Part shown: positions 32,388 to 42,935 of the stretch, piece after piece
Numbering within the stretch: position 1 is the stretch's first letter
Layout of the letters: every line of letters starts with the position of its first letter
From: CAXSDR01 sp964236445
GTDB lineage: Bacteria > Actinomycetota > Actinomycetes > Motilibacterales > Motilibacteraceae
Direction of reading: 5' to 3'
NCBI GenBank assembly: GCA_964236445.1
Contig: CAXSDR010000001.1
Coordinates: 1-64,000, forward strand
DNA length: 64,000 bases
Program-made: the position numbers and the translations under genes
Notes under the pieces: generated by a model
The model's database searches: none
What the model was told of the DNA's origin: nothing
Seen by the model: the letters and a program-made list of their open reading frames with translations, nothing else

Positions 32388-33482
32388 TCAGCTGACGTCG
32401 ACGGGGCGCATCCAACCGTGCTCGTCGCCGCGCAGACCGTGCTGGATCTCGAGCAGCGCCTGGCGCAGGCGCATGGTCACCGGACCCGGCTCGCCGTCAC
32501 CCACCGTCCAGCTGACAGCCTCGCTGGCCACGGCCCCGACCGGCGTGATGACCGCGGCCGTGCCGCACGCGAAGACCTCGCTGATCTCGCCGCTCGCGTT
32601 GCCCTCGCGCCACTCCTCGGTCGAGACGGGCCGCTCATCGACGGCGAGCCCGAGGTCGGTGGCGAGGATGAGCAGCGTGTCGCGGGTGATGCCGGGAAGC
32701 AGTGTCCCGGTCAACGCGGGCGTGATGATCCGCGAATCGGCGCCCGTGCCGTGGACGAAGCACAGGTTCATACCGCCCATCTCCTCGACCCAGCGATGCT
32801 CGACAGCATCCAGCCACACGACCTGGTCACAGCCCTGAGCTGCAGCCTCGCGCTGTGCCACCAGCGAAGCCGCGTAGTTGCCGGCGCACTTGGCCTCGCC
32901 CGTGCCTCCCGGCGACGCACGGGTGTAGTCGGTGGAGAGCCACACCTTGACCGGCTTCACCCCGCGGGGGAAGTAGGCGCCGGCCGGCGAGGCGATGAGC
33001 AGGAACAGGTAGGACGCCGCCGGCCGGACGCCTAGGCCGACCTCGGTGCTGATCATGAAGGGGCGCAGATAAAGCGAGCGGTCGACTTCGCGCGGCACCC
33101 ACGCCGCGTCCTGGCGCACCAGCGCCTCGACCGCCTCGAGGAAGAGCTCCTCGGGCAGCTCAGGCATTGCGAGCCGCCGTGCGCTCGACGACAGGCGGCG
33201 GGCGTTCTGCTCGGGCCGGAACAGGGCGATGGCGCCATCGGGCTGGCCGTAGGCCTTCAGGCCCTCGAAGATCTCCTGGCCGTAGTGCAAGGCCATCGTC
33301 GCCGGGTCGAGGCTCAGCGGGCCGTAGGGCACCAGCTCGCCGTCGTGCCAGCCGCGCGCCTCGTCCCAGCGGATGAGCACCATGTGGTCGGTGAAGACGC
33401 GCCCGAAACCAGGATCGACCAGGGCTGCCTCGCGCTGGGCGTCGGCAAGAGGACTGCTGGTCGGCTTGAGCTCGAGGGGCAT
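32388..33482 (-). CDS. ilvE: Branched-chain amino acid aminotransferase
   Basis: A 364-residue fold-type IV PLP enzyme. FTDHMVLIRWDEARGWHDGEL, LHYGQEIFEGLKAYGQ and the PLP Lys in GGTGEAKCAGNYAASLVAQ are the class II BCAT signatures, and ITRDTLLILATDLGL lies near the C-terminus. It catalyses the last step of Leu, Ile and Val synthesis and the first of their breakdown. ATG 33482 gives the conserved MPLELKPTSSP start; a longer open frame upstream crosses a divergent gene and is rejected. A gap of about 40 bp separates it from the divergent YdcF gene. Confidence 0.95.
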   Translation of the reverse strand: MPLELKPTSSPLADAQREAALVDPGFGRVFTDHMVLIRWDEARGWHDGELVPYGPLSLDPATMALHYGQEIFEGLKAYGQPDGAIALFRPEQNARRLSSSARRLAMPELPEELFLEAVEALVRQDAAWVPREVDRSLYLRPFMISTEVGLGVRPAASYLFLLIASPAGAYFPRGVKPVKVWLSTDYTRASPGGTGEAKCAGNYAASLVAQREAAAQGCDQVVWLDAVEHRWVEEMGGMNLCFVHGTGADSRIITPALTGTLLPGITRDTLLILATDLGLAVDERPVSTEEWREGNASGEISEVFACGTAAVITPVGAVASEAVSWTVGDGEPGPVTMRLRQALLEIQHGLRGDEHGWMRPVDVS

Positions 33483-33521
33483 GTCGCCCACGGTAGCCGC
33501 CACCCCGATGATTGCCGAGTG

Positions 33522-34166
33522 ATGCAACACAGGCGTCCACTCCTCGGACAGGGGTCGTGGCGAGCGGTGGCCGCGGTCGGCAGCGCCGTCGCCGCCACCG
33601 CGATCACGGTGGCCGAAGCAGCGCACTGGCAAGCGGCGCGCTGCTGCAGCGCTCGGCCGGACGCTGCCCGCGCAGAACCGGAGACCATCCTCGTCCTGGG
33701 CTATCGCTCGACGGCGGGAGGTCGACTGCACCCGCTGCAGCGATGGCGGACCGACATCGCGCTCCGGTCGATGACACCGGGGTGCCGGACCCGGCTCGTC
33801 TTCTCCGGCGGAGCGCACGACGCCGGTCCGACGGAGGCGCACGTGATGGCCGGCTACGCACGGGCCCGGCTGAGCGGCGCACCGTGCGAGATCGTCCTCG
33901 AGACGCGCGCCCGCAGCACTGCTGAGAACATCGAGCTCAGCCTGCCGCTGCTGCAGGCGACCGGCGCCATCATGATCGCCTCGGACCCGCTGCATGCTGC
34001 ACGCGGGCGGGGACACCTCGTTGCGGCCCGACCCGATCTCGTGCCACGGCTCCATGCCGCGCAGGACTTCCGGCTCGTCGAGCACCCGCTGCTGAAGCTG
34101 GGGACCGCCGTCGGGGAGGGCTGGTTGGCCCTGTATCGACGTAGCGTCCGGCTGCGCACCCGGTGA
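33522..34166 (+). CDS. YdcF/SanA-like DUF218 membrane protein
   Basis: A 214-residue protein with one N-terminal span (VAAVGSAVAATAITVAEAA) and a DUF218 domain: ETILVLGYRSTAGGRLHPLQ, LVFSGGAHDAGPTEAHVMAGY and the acidic ETRARSTAENIELSLPLL. This is the SanA/ElyC/YdcF fold, often linked to envelope or vancomycin-tolerance phenotypes, of unknown reaction. Start is ATG 33522, or the GTG directly before it. It lies between ilvE and leuB on the opposite strand, breaking the branched-chain operon. Confidence 0.85.
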   Translation: MQHRRPLLGQGSWRAVAAVGSAVAATAITVAEAAHWQAARCCSARPDAARAEPETILVLGYRSTAGGRLHPLQRWRTDIALRSMTPGCRTRLVFSGGAHDAGPTEAHVMAGYARARLSGAPCEIVLETRARSTAENIELSLPLLQATGAIMIASDPLHAARGRGHLVAARPDLVPRLHAAQDFRLVEHPLLKLGTAVGEGWLALYRRSVRLRTR

Positions 34167-34182
34167 GAGTGCGGTCGGACGC

Positions 34183-35238
34183 TCAGATGCGGGCGGCCAC
34201 CGCGTCGCCGACGCCGGTCGTGCGCAGTCGGGTGCCGGCCGCATGCGGTTGTTCGGCGCGGTCGGCCAGCTCTGCCAGCACAGCGCTCTCCACCTGCTGC
34301 GCCGCCTCGGGCAGACCGAGGTGCTGCAGCAGCATGGCGGCGGACAGGATCGCAGCGGTCGGGTCGGCGATGCCCTGACCGGCGATGTCGGGGGCGGAGC
34401 CGTGCACCGGCTCGAACATCGAGGGCGCCGTGCGGTCGGGGTTGACGTTGCCGCTGGCCGCGAGCCCGATGCCGCCGGTCACGGCGGCTGCGAGGTCGGT
34501 GAGGATGTCGCCGAAGAGGTTGTCCGTCACGATGACGTCGAACCGGGCCGGGTCGGTGACGAGGAAGATCGTCGCCGCATCGACGTGGAGGTAGTCGACC
34601 GACACGTCAGGGAACTCCTGCCCCACGCGCGAGACCGTGCGCGACCACAGGTGGCCGGCGTGGACGAGCACGTTGTTCTTGTGCACGAGCGTCAGCTTGC
34701 GGCGCGGGCGGGCGGAGGCACGGCGGAACGCGTCGCGTACGACCCGCTCGACCCCGAAGGCCGTGTTGACCGAGACCTCGTTCGCCACCTCGGCGGGCGT
34801 GCCGACGCGGATGGCACCGCCGTTGCCCACATAAGGACCCTCGGTGCCCTCGCGTACGACGACGAAGTCGATGTCACCCGGGTCGGCCAGCGGGGACACA
34901 GCCCCGGGAAAGAGCCGAGAGGGCCGCAGGTTGACGTAGTGGTCGAGCTCGAAGCGCATGCGCAGCAGCAGGCCACGCTCGAGGACGCCGCTCGGCACGC
35001 TGGGATCGCCGATCGCACCGAGCAGGATCGCGTCGTGCTCACGCAACTCGGCGAGGACGCTGTCGGGCAGCGTCTCGCCGGTCGCGTGCCAGCGCGTCGC
35101 ACCGAGCTCGTAGTCGGTGTAGGAGGCGACGGTGTCGTGGCCCGCGAGCACGGTGTCTAGCACCTTGCGCGCCTCACCGACGACCTCGGGTCCGATGCCG
35201 TCTCCGGGCACAGCGGCGATCTTGAGCGTGGAGGACAT
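34183..35238 (-). CDS. leuB: 3-isopropylmalate dehydrogenase
   Basis: A 351-residue NAD-dependent beta-decarboxylating dehydrogenase. IAAVPGDGIGPEVVGEA, the Arg-rich substrate loop LLLRMRFELDHYVNLRPSRL, LTLVHKNNVLVHAG and the metal site VDAATIFLVTDPARFDVIVTDN then FGDILTDL are diagnostic. It oxidises 3-isopropylmalate to 2-oxoisocaproate. It lies 38 bp downstream of serA with no obvious terminator between, so cotranscription is likely. ATG 35238 is the family start. Confidence 0.96.
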   Translation of the reverse strand: MSSTLKIAAVPGDGIGPEVVGEARKVLDTVLAGHDTVASYTDYELGATRWHATGETLPDSVLAELREHDAILLGAIGDPSVPSGVLERGLLLRMRFELDHYVNLRPSRLFPGAVSPLADPGDIDFVVVREGTEGPYVGNGGAIRVGTPAEVANEVSVNTAFGVERVVRDAFRRASARPRRKLTLVHKNNVLVHAGHLWSRTVSRVGQEFPDVSVDYLHVDAATIFLVTDPARFDVIVTDNLFGDILTDLAAAVTGGIGLAASGNVNPDRTAPSMFEPVHGSAPDIAGQGIADPTAAILSAAMLLQHLGLPEAAQQVESAVLAELADRAEQPHAAGTRLRTTGVGDAVAARI

Positions 35239-35276
35239 GGGGTCGGGAGCCTCGTTCGCGGGAGGTTTGTGGGCGC

Positions 35277-36872
35277 TCAGGCTTGTTCGGAAAGGTCGAC
35301 CGTGCGGCCGGACGTCGCACCGATCTCCGTCATGATGGACTCGAGCACGTCCTGCGGCACCGCGGAGTCGACGGTCACGACGACGAGCGCGGGCCCACCC
35401 TTCTCGCTGCGGCTGACCTGCATCCCGGCGATGTTCACCTCAGCCTCGCCGAGATGGCGACCGATCACGCCGACGACCCCGGGCCGGTCTTCGTAGCGCA
35501 GGAACGCCAGGTGGTCGCTCGGCTCGATGTCGACATCGAGACCGTCGACCTCGACCACCTTGTGCACCTGGCGCGCGCCTGAGAGTGTGCCGGACACCGA
35601 GGCTGCCGACCCGTCCGCGAGGATGCCGCGCAGGGTGATGAGGTTGCGGTAGTCGCTGCTCTCACGCTCCGTCGTCAACTGCACGTCAAGCCCACGTTCG
35701 GCAGCGAGGACCGGCGCGTTGACGTAGGTGACCTGCTCCTCGACGACGTCGGTGAACAGCCCACGCAGGGCGGCGAGCTGCAGGACGCGTACGTCGTGCT
35801 CGGCGATCTCGCCACGCACCTCGACGGTGAGGTTCTGCGGCACGGAGCCGGCGAGCGCCGTGAAGAGGCGGCCCAGCCGCTCGGCCAGGGCAATGCCGGG
35901 GCGCACGTCCTCGGCGATCACGCCACCCTGCACGTTGACGGCGTCCGGCACGAGCTCACCGGCGAGGGCGAGACGGACCGACTTGGCCACCGCGATGCCG
36001 GCGCGCTCCTGGGCCTCGTCGGTCGAGGCACCCAGGTGCGGCAGGCCGACGACGCTGTCGAGGGTCATCAGCGGGCTGTCTGTGCAGGGCTCCTTCGCCC
36101 AGACGTCAAGACCGGCACCGGCGACCCGGCCCTCCGACAGAGCGGTGAACAGCGCCGCCTCGTCCACGATCCCACCACGGGCGGCGTTGACGATGCGGAC
36201 CGAGGGCTTGACCTTGCGTAGGGCATCCTCTCCGATCAGACCGAGGGTCTCGGCGTTCTTGGGCAGATGCACCGTGATGAAGTCGGCCTCGGCGAGGAGC
36301 TCGTCGAGGCTGAGCAGCTTGACGCCGAGCTGGGCAGCGCGACCGGCCTGGACGTAGGGGTCGTAGGCGACGACGTTCATGCCGAACCCCGCCATGCGCT
36401 GCGCGACGAGGACGCCGATGCGGCCGAGGCCGACGACGCCGAGCGTCTTCTCGAAGAGTTCGGTGCCGCTGTATTTGCTGCGGGCCCACGTGCCGCCGGC
36501 GAGGGCCGCGTGGGCTGCCGGGATGTTGCGGGCGGTCGCGAGGAGCAGACCGATGGCGATCTCCGCAGCGCTCACGATGTTGGACGTCGGCGCGTTGACC
36601 ACCATGACACCGGCCTGCGTTGCCGCCTTGACGTCGACGTTGTCGAGGCCGACTCCTGCCCGGGCGACGACGCGCAGCTTCTTGGCTGCGGCGATGGCCT
36701 CGGCGTCGACCTTGGTGGCGCTGCGGATCAGGATGGCGTCGACGTCAGCGATCGCCGTGAGGAGCTCGGAACGGTTGGCACCGTCGCACGAGCGGACCTC
36801 GAAGTCGGGCCCCAGGGCCTCGACGGTGGCTGGCGACAGTTCCTCGGCGATGAGGACGACGGGCTTGCTCAC
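35277..36872 (-). CDS. serA: D-3-phosphoglycerate dehydrogenase (long, type 1 with ASB and ACT domains)
   Basis: A 531-residue enzyme of the mycobacterial type. The NAD-binding motif is LGVVGLGRIGVLVAQRM, with catalytic Arg in RIVNAARGGIVDEAAL and His in DSVVGLPHLGASTDEAQ. Residues of about 320-450 form the allosteric substrate-binding (intervening) domain and the last 75 the ACT domain (DRPGVVGVIGRHLGEAEVNI), where serine inhibits. It opens the serine pathway from 3-phosphoglycerate and heads a serA-leuB unit. Confidence 0.96.
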   Translation of the reverse strand: MSKPVVLIAEELSPATVEALGPDFEVRSCDGANRSELLTAIADVDAILIRSATKVDAEAIAAAKKLRVVARAGVGLDNVDVKAATQAGVMVVNAPTSNIVSAAEIAIGLLLATARNIPAAHAALAGGTWARSKYSGTELFEKTLGVVGLGRIGVLVAQRMAGFGMNVVAYDPYVQAGRAAQLGVKLLSLDELLAEADFITVHLPKNAETLGLIGEDALRKVKPSVRIVNAARGGIVDEAALFTALSEGRVAGAGLDVWAKEPCTDSPLMTLDSVVGLPHLGASTDEAQERAGIAVAKSVRLALAGELVPDAVNVQGGVIAEDVRPGIALAERLGRLFTALAGSVPQNLTVEVRGEIAEHDVRVLQLAALRGLFTDVVEEQVTYVNAPVLAAERGLDVQLTTERESSDYRNLITLRGILADGSAASVSGTLSGARQVHKVVEVDGLDVDIEPSDHLAFLRYEDRPGVVGVIGRHLGEAEVNIAGMQVSRSEKGGPALVVVTVDSAVPQDVLESIMTEIGATSGRTVDLSEQA

Positions 36873-36898
36873 CGGGGGCGACCTTTCAGGGGCGGTTG

Positions 36899-36918
36899 CT
36901 AGGGCGGGACAACCCTAG
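36899..36918. promoter_or_regulatory. Inverted repeat upstream of serA
   Basis: CTAGGG and CCCTAG are separated by 8 bases, 27 bp before the serA start codon on the minus strand. The position suits an operator or a leader hairpin. I recognise no specific regulator. Confidence 0.35.
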
Positions 36919-37005
36919 CGGTCTCCTCCGACGGACTTCGTGAACCCCTTCACAAGGCGCCCGGTCCTCGGCACGACGCACCCCTGCTGCTCCGGCCGTG
37001 AGCCA

Positions 37006-37761
37006 TCACACCCGATCATTACGCTGAGCACCGAGCTCGAAGCCGGCGCTTCCGGCGTCGAGGTCTCGCATGACACTCCGCACGTCAGGACCGATAGCCG
37101 TCCGCAGCGAGGCGCCCTCGGTGACCCGCATCGTCGCCGACGTCGTGGTCGGCGCCGCGACGGGTGCGAGCTCGTGGGGCGCGACGGTGAGAACAGACGC
37201 GACCACGCGTGCGCCCGCCACCCCTGCCGGCCCGCCCCAGCCGCGCGGTGCACCGGCGCCCCAGGTCTGGCTCTGCACCAGGAGTTCCTCGCCGCCACGG
37301 GCGGCGGCCAGCCGCTGTTGCACGGTTCCTGCCTCCTCGCCATGGCGGCCGAGCACCGTCACGTCACGCCATCGAACTGCGGATCGCGCATCCAACTTCA
37401 GCGAAGTCAACTGCTGGTGTCGCGCTTGGCGAGTGATGATCAGCGGTTGTGGGCCCCAGTCGAGGACGGAGTCCTCACCCAACTCGACGTCTATGACGCT
37501 GCACGACTGCCGCCTGCGAGAGTCGGGCTGCGCGATCATCGCCGCGACGCTGCGCATCGTGAGCTGCGCACCTGGGCCGACACGGATGCTCAAGGACAGG
37601 TCGTCACCACCCAACGGTCCGCCCGCGCCACCGAGCAGGTGCACGCAGGCACTGTCGCGTGCACCGGTTCGCCGCATCATCAGTGGCGCCTCCGAGTGCA
37701 GCCACAACCGCGGGCGACCGTCCGCGGACAGCTCGACGCTGACCTGCGCCTGCGCCCTCAC
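37006..37761 (-). CDS. ureD: Urease accessory protein UreD
   Basis: A 251-residue protein starting at GTG 37761, which overlaps the ureG stop (GTGA). LWLHSEAPLMMRRTG and LSIRVGPGAQLTMRSVAAMI near the N-terminus and LGEDSVLDWGPQPLIITRQA mid-protein are the conserved UreD (UreH) blocks. It is the scaffold for the UreDFG complex that delivers nickel to apo-urease. It is the last gene of the urease unit; the gap to the serA start holds no other gene. Confidence 0.9.
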   Translation of the reverse strand: MRAQAQVSVELSADGRPRLWLHSEAPLMMRRTGARDSACVHLLGGAGGPLGGDDLSLSIRVGPGAQLTMRSVAAMIAQPDSRRRQSCSVIDVELGEDSVLDWGPQPLIITRQARHQQLTSLKLDARSAVRWRDVTVLGRHGEEAGTVQQRLAAARGGEELLVQSQTWGAGAPRGWGGPAGVAGARVVASVLTVAPHELAPVAAPTTTSATMRVTEGASLRTAIGPDVRSVMRDLDAGSAGFELGAQRNDRV

Positions 37762-38447
37762 GCAACGAGATGGTCGGCGCGAGCCCTCAGCAGCCACTCG
37801 GCGACGTCGGTCGCGAGCGGGTCCTCGCGCAGGCTCGTGAACATGACCGGACGTTCGCCTCGCATCCGTGCGGCATCGCGCGCCATGACGCCGAGATCGG
37901 CACCGACCAGGGGCGCGAGATCGGTCTTGTTGATGACGAGCAGGTCCGATGACGTGACGCCCGGGCCACCTTTGCGCGGCACCTTGTCACCACCGGCGAC
38001 GTCGATCACGAACATCTGCACGTCGACAAGTCCGTGACTGAAGGTCATCGTCAGGTTGTCGCCCCCGCTCTCCACGATGACCAGGTCGAGCGGGTCGAAT
38101 GCGGCTTCGAGGTCCTCGACCGCATCGAGGTTCGCGCTGATGTCATCACGCACGGCGGTGTGCGGGCAGCAGCCCGTTTCCACGGCGCTGATGCGGGCAG
38201 GGTCGAGGACGCCTGCCGCACGCAGGAACTGCGCGTCCTCCGTCGTATAGATGTCGTTCGTAACGACGCCCAGCTCCAACCGCTCCGACAGCGCCCGGCA
38301 CAGCGCGGCCACCATCGCGGTCTTGCCGCTTCCCACCGGGCCCCCGACGCCGACGCGAAAAGACCGGCGACCGTCGTGCGGCCGGTCGGACACGCCGCCG
38401 GGTCGGTCGTGAACGTGCGGCAGGTCGTTGACAGGGTCACGATGCAA
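37758..38447 (-). CDS. ureG: Urease accessory GTPase UreG
   Basis: A 229-residue SIMIBI GTPase. The P-loop is VGVGGPVGSGKTAMVAAL, the nickel-binding CPH motif is in ETGCCPHTAVRDD and the guanine motif is VINKTDLA. UreG hydrolyses GTP to hand nickel to the urease active site. The start is unusual: TTG 38447, supported by GGAGGTG eight bases upstream, inside the end of ureF; no ATG or GTG is available at the conserved length. The His-poor N-terminus still shows HVHDRPGG. Confidence 0.93.
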   Translation of the reverse strand: MHRDPVNDLPHVHDRPGGVSDRPHDGRRSFRVGVGGPVGSGKTAMVAALCRALSERLELGVVTNDIYTTEDAQFLRAAGVLDPARISAVETGCCPHTAVRDDISANLDAVEDLEAAFDPLDLVIVESGGDNLTMTFSHGLVDVQMFVIDVAGGDKVPRKGGPGVTSSDLLVINKTDLAPLVGADLGVMARDAARMRGERPVMFTSLREDPLATDVAEWLLRARADHLVA

Positions 38448-39107
38448 AGAGACGCACCTCCGTGGCGGCATGGCATTCGGCAAGCAGGTCAAGAGCAGGC
38501 GAACCGGGGCTCGCCAGGTCACCGCGCTCAGCATCCGCAACCGCGTCGGTAGCCACGCGATCGACGTCGGGCGACAGGCGTACGAGCATCGCCTGCACCT
38601 GCAGCGGGTCGAGGGAAAGCAGGCGTACGGCGGCTGACGCCGGGCCACTGACGGCGCTCAGCGCGGCGAGGCGTGCCGCGTCGGCGGCAGAACCACCGGC
38701 AATCTGCACCACCACGCCGAGCAGGCAGGCATGGTGCGGCTCCCTGCCGACCTCGTGCAGCAACGGGGACGGCCAGGCGGTTTTGGCCACGCGCAGCAGT
38801 GCGCGGCCCTGTGCCCGCGATGAAGAACGAGCCGCCGGTGCCGGGGTCCGGGCATCGAAGGCACCCTCGAGTCGCGCCCAGCCCCAGTCGGTCGCGCGAG
38901 GCGATGCAGCGGCGGCGGCTCTGCAGGCAAGCGCGGCGCAGCCTGCTGCAACCGCCCCCGTCGAGTGCAGCCGACCGTGCAGGAACTCGTCGACATCGCC
39001 GATGCCGCGAATCCAGCCTGCGGCCACAGCGGGCTCGAGACCACCGGAGTGCGCGTGACCTCCGGCGGGCAGCCGGCTGTCCGCGAGCAGGAGCAGTGAC
39101 GCCAGCA

Positions 39108-39108
<1 letters not shown>
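38437..39108 (-). CDS. ureF: Urease accessory protein UreF
   Basis: A 223-residue, mainly helical protein. MLASLLLLADSRLPAGGHAHSGGLE is the conserved UreF opening (given here in part), and the C-terminal RLLSLDPLQVQAMLVRL is also typical. UreF binds UreD and acts as a GTPase-activating partner for UreG. ATG 39108 overlaps the ureC stop by one base (TGATG), and its end overlaps the ureG start by 11 bases. No ureE is present in the cluster. Confidence 0.9.
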
Positions 39109-40822
<1,714 letters not shown>

Positions 40823-40826
<4 letters not shown>

Positions 40827-41119
40827 GAGCTGCCCAACCGAAGTCCGGCCACCGTGCGAGTCCCGCCGAGGGGAATCAGATCGACCTCACGCTCGATGCC
40901 CGGCTCGAAGCGGATCGCCGTCCCCGCCGGCACGTCGAGACGCAAGCCCTGCGCCCGCGCACGGTCGAAGGACAGCGCATCGTTGACAAAGGTGAAGCAG
41001 TAGTGCGACCCGACCTGGATGGGTCGGTCGCCCGTGTTGGACACCACCAGCGTCGTCCGCTCCGCCCCGGGGTTGAGCTCGACGTCCCCGTCGCCGGGAA
41101 GAATCTCGCCGGGGATCAT
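40823..41119 (-). CDS. ureB: Urease beta subunit
   Basis: A 98-residue subunit of normal length: MIPGEILPGDGDVELNPG, then VSNTGDRPIQVGSHYCFTF and GIEREVDLIPLGGTRTVAGL, all conserved. It packs against the alpha subunit. Both ends overlap neighbours by 4 bp (ATGA), so the three structural subunits are translationally coupled. Confidence 0.97.
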
Positions 41120-41418
41120 GCGATCGGATCGTGGATCGTCACGAGCTTCGTCCCATCGGGAAAAGTCGCCTCGACCTGCACTTCGACGAGCATCTCAGGA
41201 ACACCTTCCATCACATGGGCGCGTGACAGGACATCACGACCGGCCGACATGAGGTCGACGACGCTTCGCCCGTCTCGTGCGCCCTCGAGGACAAAGCTGG
41301 TGATCACCGCGACCGCCTCGGGATAGTTCAGCAGCAGACCGCGTGCCTGGCGGCGCAGGGCCAGCTCGCCCGCATAGGAGACGAGCAACCGCTCCTGCTC
41401 GTGCGGCGTCAGACGCAT
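41116..41418 (-). CDS. ureA: Urease gamma subunit
   Basis: A 100-residue subunit: MRLTPHEQERLLVSYAGELA, LLLNYPEAVAVITSFVLEGA and FPDGTKLVTIHDPIA are the family blocks. ATG 41418 has GAGGGA upstream; a longer frame to 41520 would overlap urtE and is rejected. It lies 13 bp after urtE, so transport and hydrolysis genes probably share a transcript. Confidence 0.97.
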   Translation of the reverse strand: MRLTPHEQERLLVSYAGELALRRQARGLLLNYPEAVAVITSFVLEGARDGRSVVDLMSAGRDVLSRAHVMEGVPEMLVEVQVEATFPDGTKLVTIHDPIA

Positions 41419-41431
41419 CTCGTGATCCCTC

Positions 41432-42127
41432 TCAGATCGCCATGAGCTCTCGTACGACACCAGCAGCGTGCGCGCCGGCCTCACCTGTCGCCGCCACGGT
41501 GCCTCGCTCGACCACGGCATATCTGTCAGCCACGCGATTGGCGAACCCTACGTGCTGTTCGACCAGCAGCACGGAGAGCCCCTCGCGCGACGCGAGCGCC
41601 ACGATCGTGTCCTCGATGAGTTTGACGACGGTCGGCTGGATGCCTTCGGTCGGCTCGTCGAGCAGCAGCATGCGCGGGCGCGGGACGAGCGCTCGGGCGA
41701 TGGAGAGCTGCTGGCGCTGGCCACCGGACAGCAGACCGGCTTTGCGATCGAGCAGGTCCTTGAGTGCGGGAAAGAGATCGAGGACGTCTGACATCGCGGC
41801 CTTTCCGGCTGCCCCGCGACCATCGGCCACGAGCTGCAGGTTCTCGCGCGTGGTCAGGTGCGGGAAGGCCTGATTGCCCTGTGGGACATATCCCAGACCC
41901 CGAGCGACCCGCTGTGCGGGCGTGAGCGACGTGACGTCCTCCTCGGCGAGGAACACCTTGCCTGCGGTGGGCTTCAGCAGACCCACCGCCGTTCTCATGA
42001 TCGTCGTCTTGCCTGCCCCGTTGTGCCCCAACATGGCGAGCACACCGTCGGTGGGCACTTCGAGGCTGACGTCGAACAGCACGCGGGTGCGGCCGTAGGA
42101 GGCGTTGACACTCTCCAGGCGCAGCAC
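41432..42127 (-). CDS. urtE: Urea ABC transporter ATP-binding protein UrtE
   Basis: A 231-residue LivF-type ATPase starting at GTG 42127. Walker A is GHNGAGKTTIMRT, the Q-loop YVPQGNQAFPHLTT, the signature LLSGGQRQQLSIA and Walker B MLLLDEPTEGIQP, the last being typical of UrtE. It lies between urtD (1 bp away) and ureA. It is one of two ATPases energising urea uptake. Confidence 0.94.
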   Translation of the reverse strand: MLRLESVNASYGRTRVLFDVSLEVPTDGVLAMLGHNGAGKTTIMRTAVGLLKPTAGKVFLAEEDVTSLTPAQRVARGLGYVPQGNQAFPHLTTRENLQLVADGRGAAGKAAMSDVLDLFPALKDLLDRKAGLLSGGQRQQLSIARALVPRPRMLLLDEPTEGIQPTVVKLIEDTIVALASREGLSVLLVEQHVGFANRVADRYAVVERGTVAATGEAGAHAAGVVRELMAI

Positions 42128-42128
42128 G

Positions 42129-42935
42129 TCAGGACCGTCCCGTCGTCGCGGTCTCGGCTGTCTGCACGAGGTCCGCCTGCACGAGGTCCGCCTCGGAGTG
42201 GACCTCGCCGGGCCCGAGATAGACCTCCTGCACCCTCGGGTCGGCCTGCACCTGCGCCACGCTGCCCTCGCTCAGCACCTTGCCTGCGTGCAGGACTGTG
42301 ACGCTCGCGGCGTAGGAACGCATGAAATTCATGTCGTGCTCGATGACTACGACGGTGCGCTCCCCTGCGAGCCGTTGGAGCAGCTCACCTGTCGCGGCCC
42401 GCTCCTCCTCGCCCATGCCGGCGACCGGCTCGTCGAGCAGCAAAAGCTTCGAGTCCTGCACGAGCAGCATGCCGATCTCCAGCCACTGCTTCTGGCCGTG
42501 CGCCAGCACCCCCGCCGACTTCTCGGCCTCGCCGGTGAGCCCGATGGTCTCGAGCACCTGGGCGATGCGCGGCTCTATTCCCTTGCGACGCCTCAGTATG
42601 GTGCCCCAGGACCGGCCGGCTCCCATGGCGATGTCAAGATTCTCGACAACGCTGAGCTGCTCGAAGACCGAGGCCGCCTGGAAGGTGCGACCGACGCCCT
42701 TGCGAGCGATCTGATGCTCCTTGAGCCCGACGAGCTCGGTGTGGTCGAGTCGGATCGAGCCCTCCGTGGCGCGGGTCAGGCCGGTGATCAGGTCGACGAG
42801 CGTGGTCTTGCCGGCACCGTTGGGACCGATGAGAAAGCGCAGGTCACCGGACGGCACGAAGAGGTCGACACCGTCCACCGCCGCAAAGCCGTCGAAGACG
42901 ACGCGTACGCCGCGCAACTCCAAGGTGGCGCTCAT
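42129..42935 (-). CDS. urtD: Urea ABC transporter ATP-binding protein UrtD
   Basis: A 268-residue LivG-type ATPase. Walker A is LIGPNGAGKTTLVDLITG, then GVGRTFQAASVFEQLSVVEN, the signature-like LAHGQKQWLEIGMLL (a known UrtD variant of LSGGQ) and Walker B LLLLDEPVAGMGEEE. The C-terminus has a duplicated Ala-Asp-Leu-Val-Gln caused by a 15-bp tandem repeat. Its start overlaps the urtC stop by 4 bp. Confidence 0.94.
   Translation of the reverse strand: MSATLELRGVRVVFDGFAAVDGVDLFVPSGDLRFLIGPNGAGKTTLVDLITGLTRATEGSIRLDHTELVGLKEHQIARKGVGRTFQAASVFEQLSVVENLDIAMGAGRSWGTILRRRKGIEPRIAQVLETIGLTGEAEKSAGVLAHGQKQWLEIGMLLVQDSKLLLLDEPVAGMGEEERAATGELLQRLAGERTVVVIEHDMNFMRSYAASVTVLHAGKVLSEGSVAQVQADPRVQEVYLGPGEVHSEADLVQADLVQTAETATTGRS
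42162..42191. repeat. 15-bp tandem duplication inside urtD
   Basis: CTGCACGAGGTCCGC occurs twice without a gap near the 3' end of urtD, adding five residues in frame after the conserved ATPase core. Confidence 0.9.

Noticed and set aside
37006..37761. Plus-strand open frames through ureD and the other urease genes
   Set aside because: They are antisense shadows with no homology; the minus-strand proteins are complete family members.
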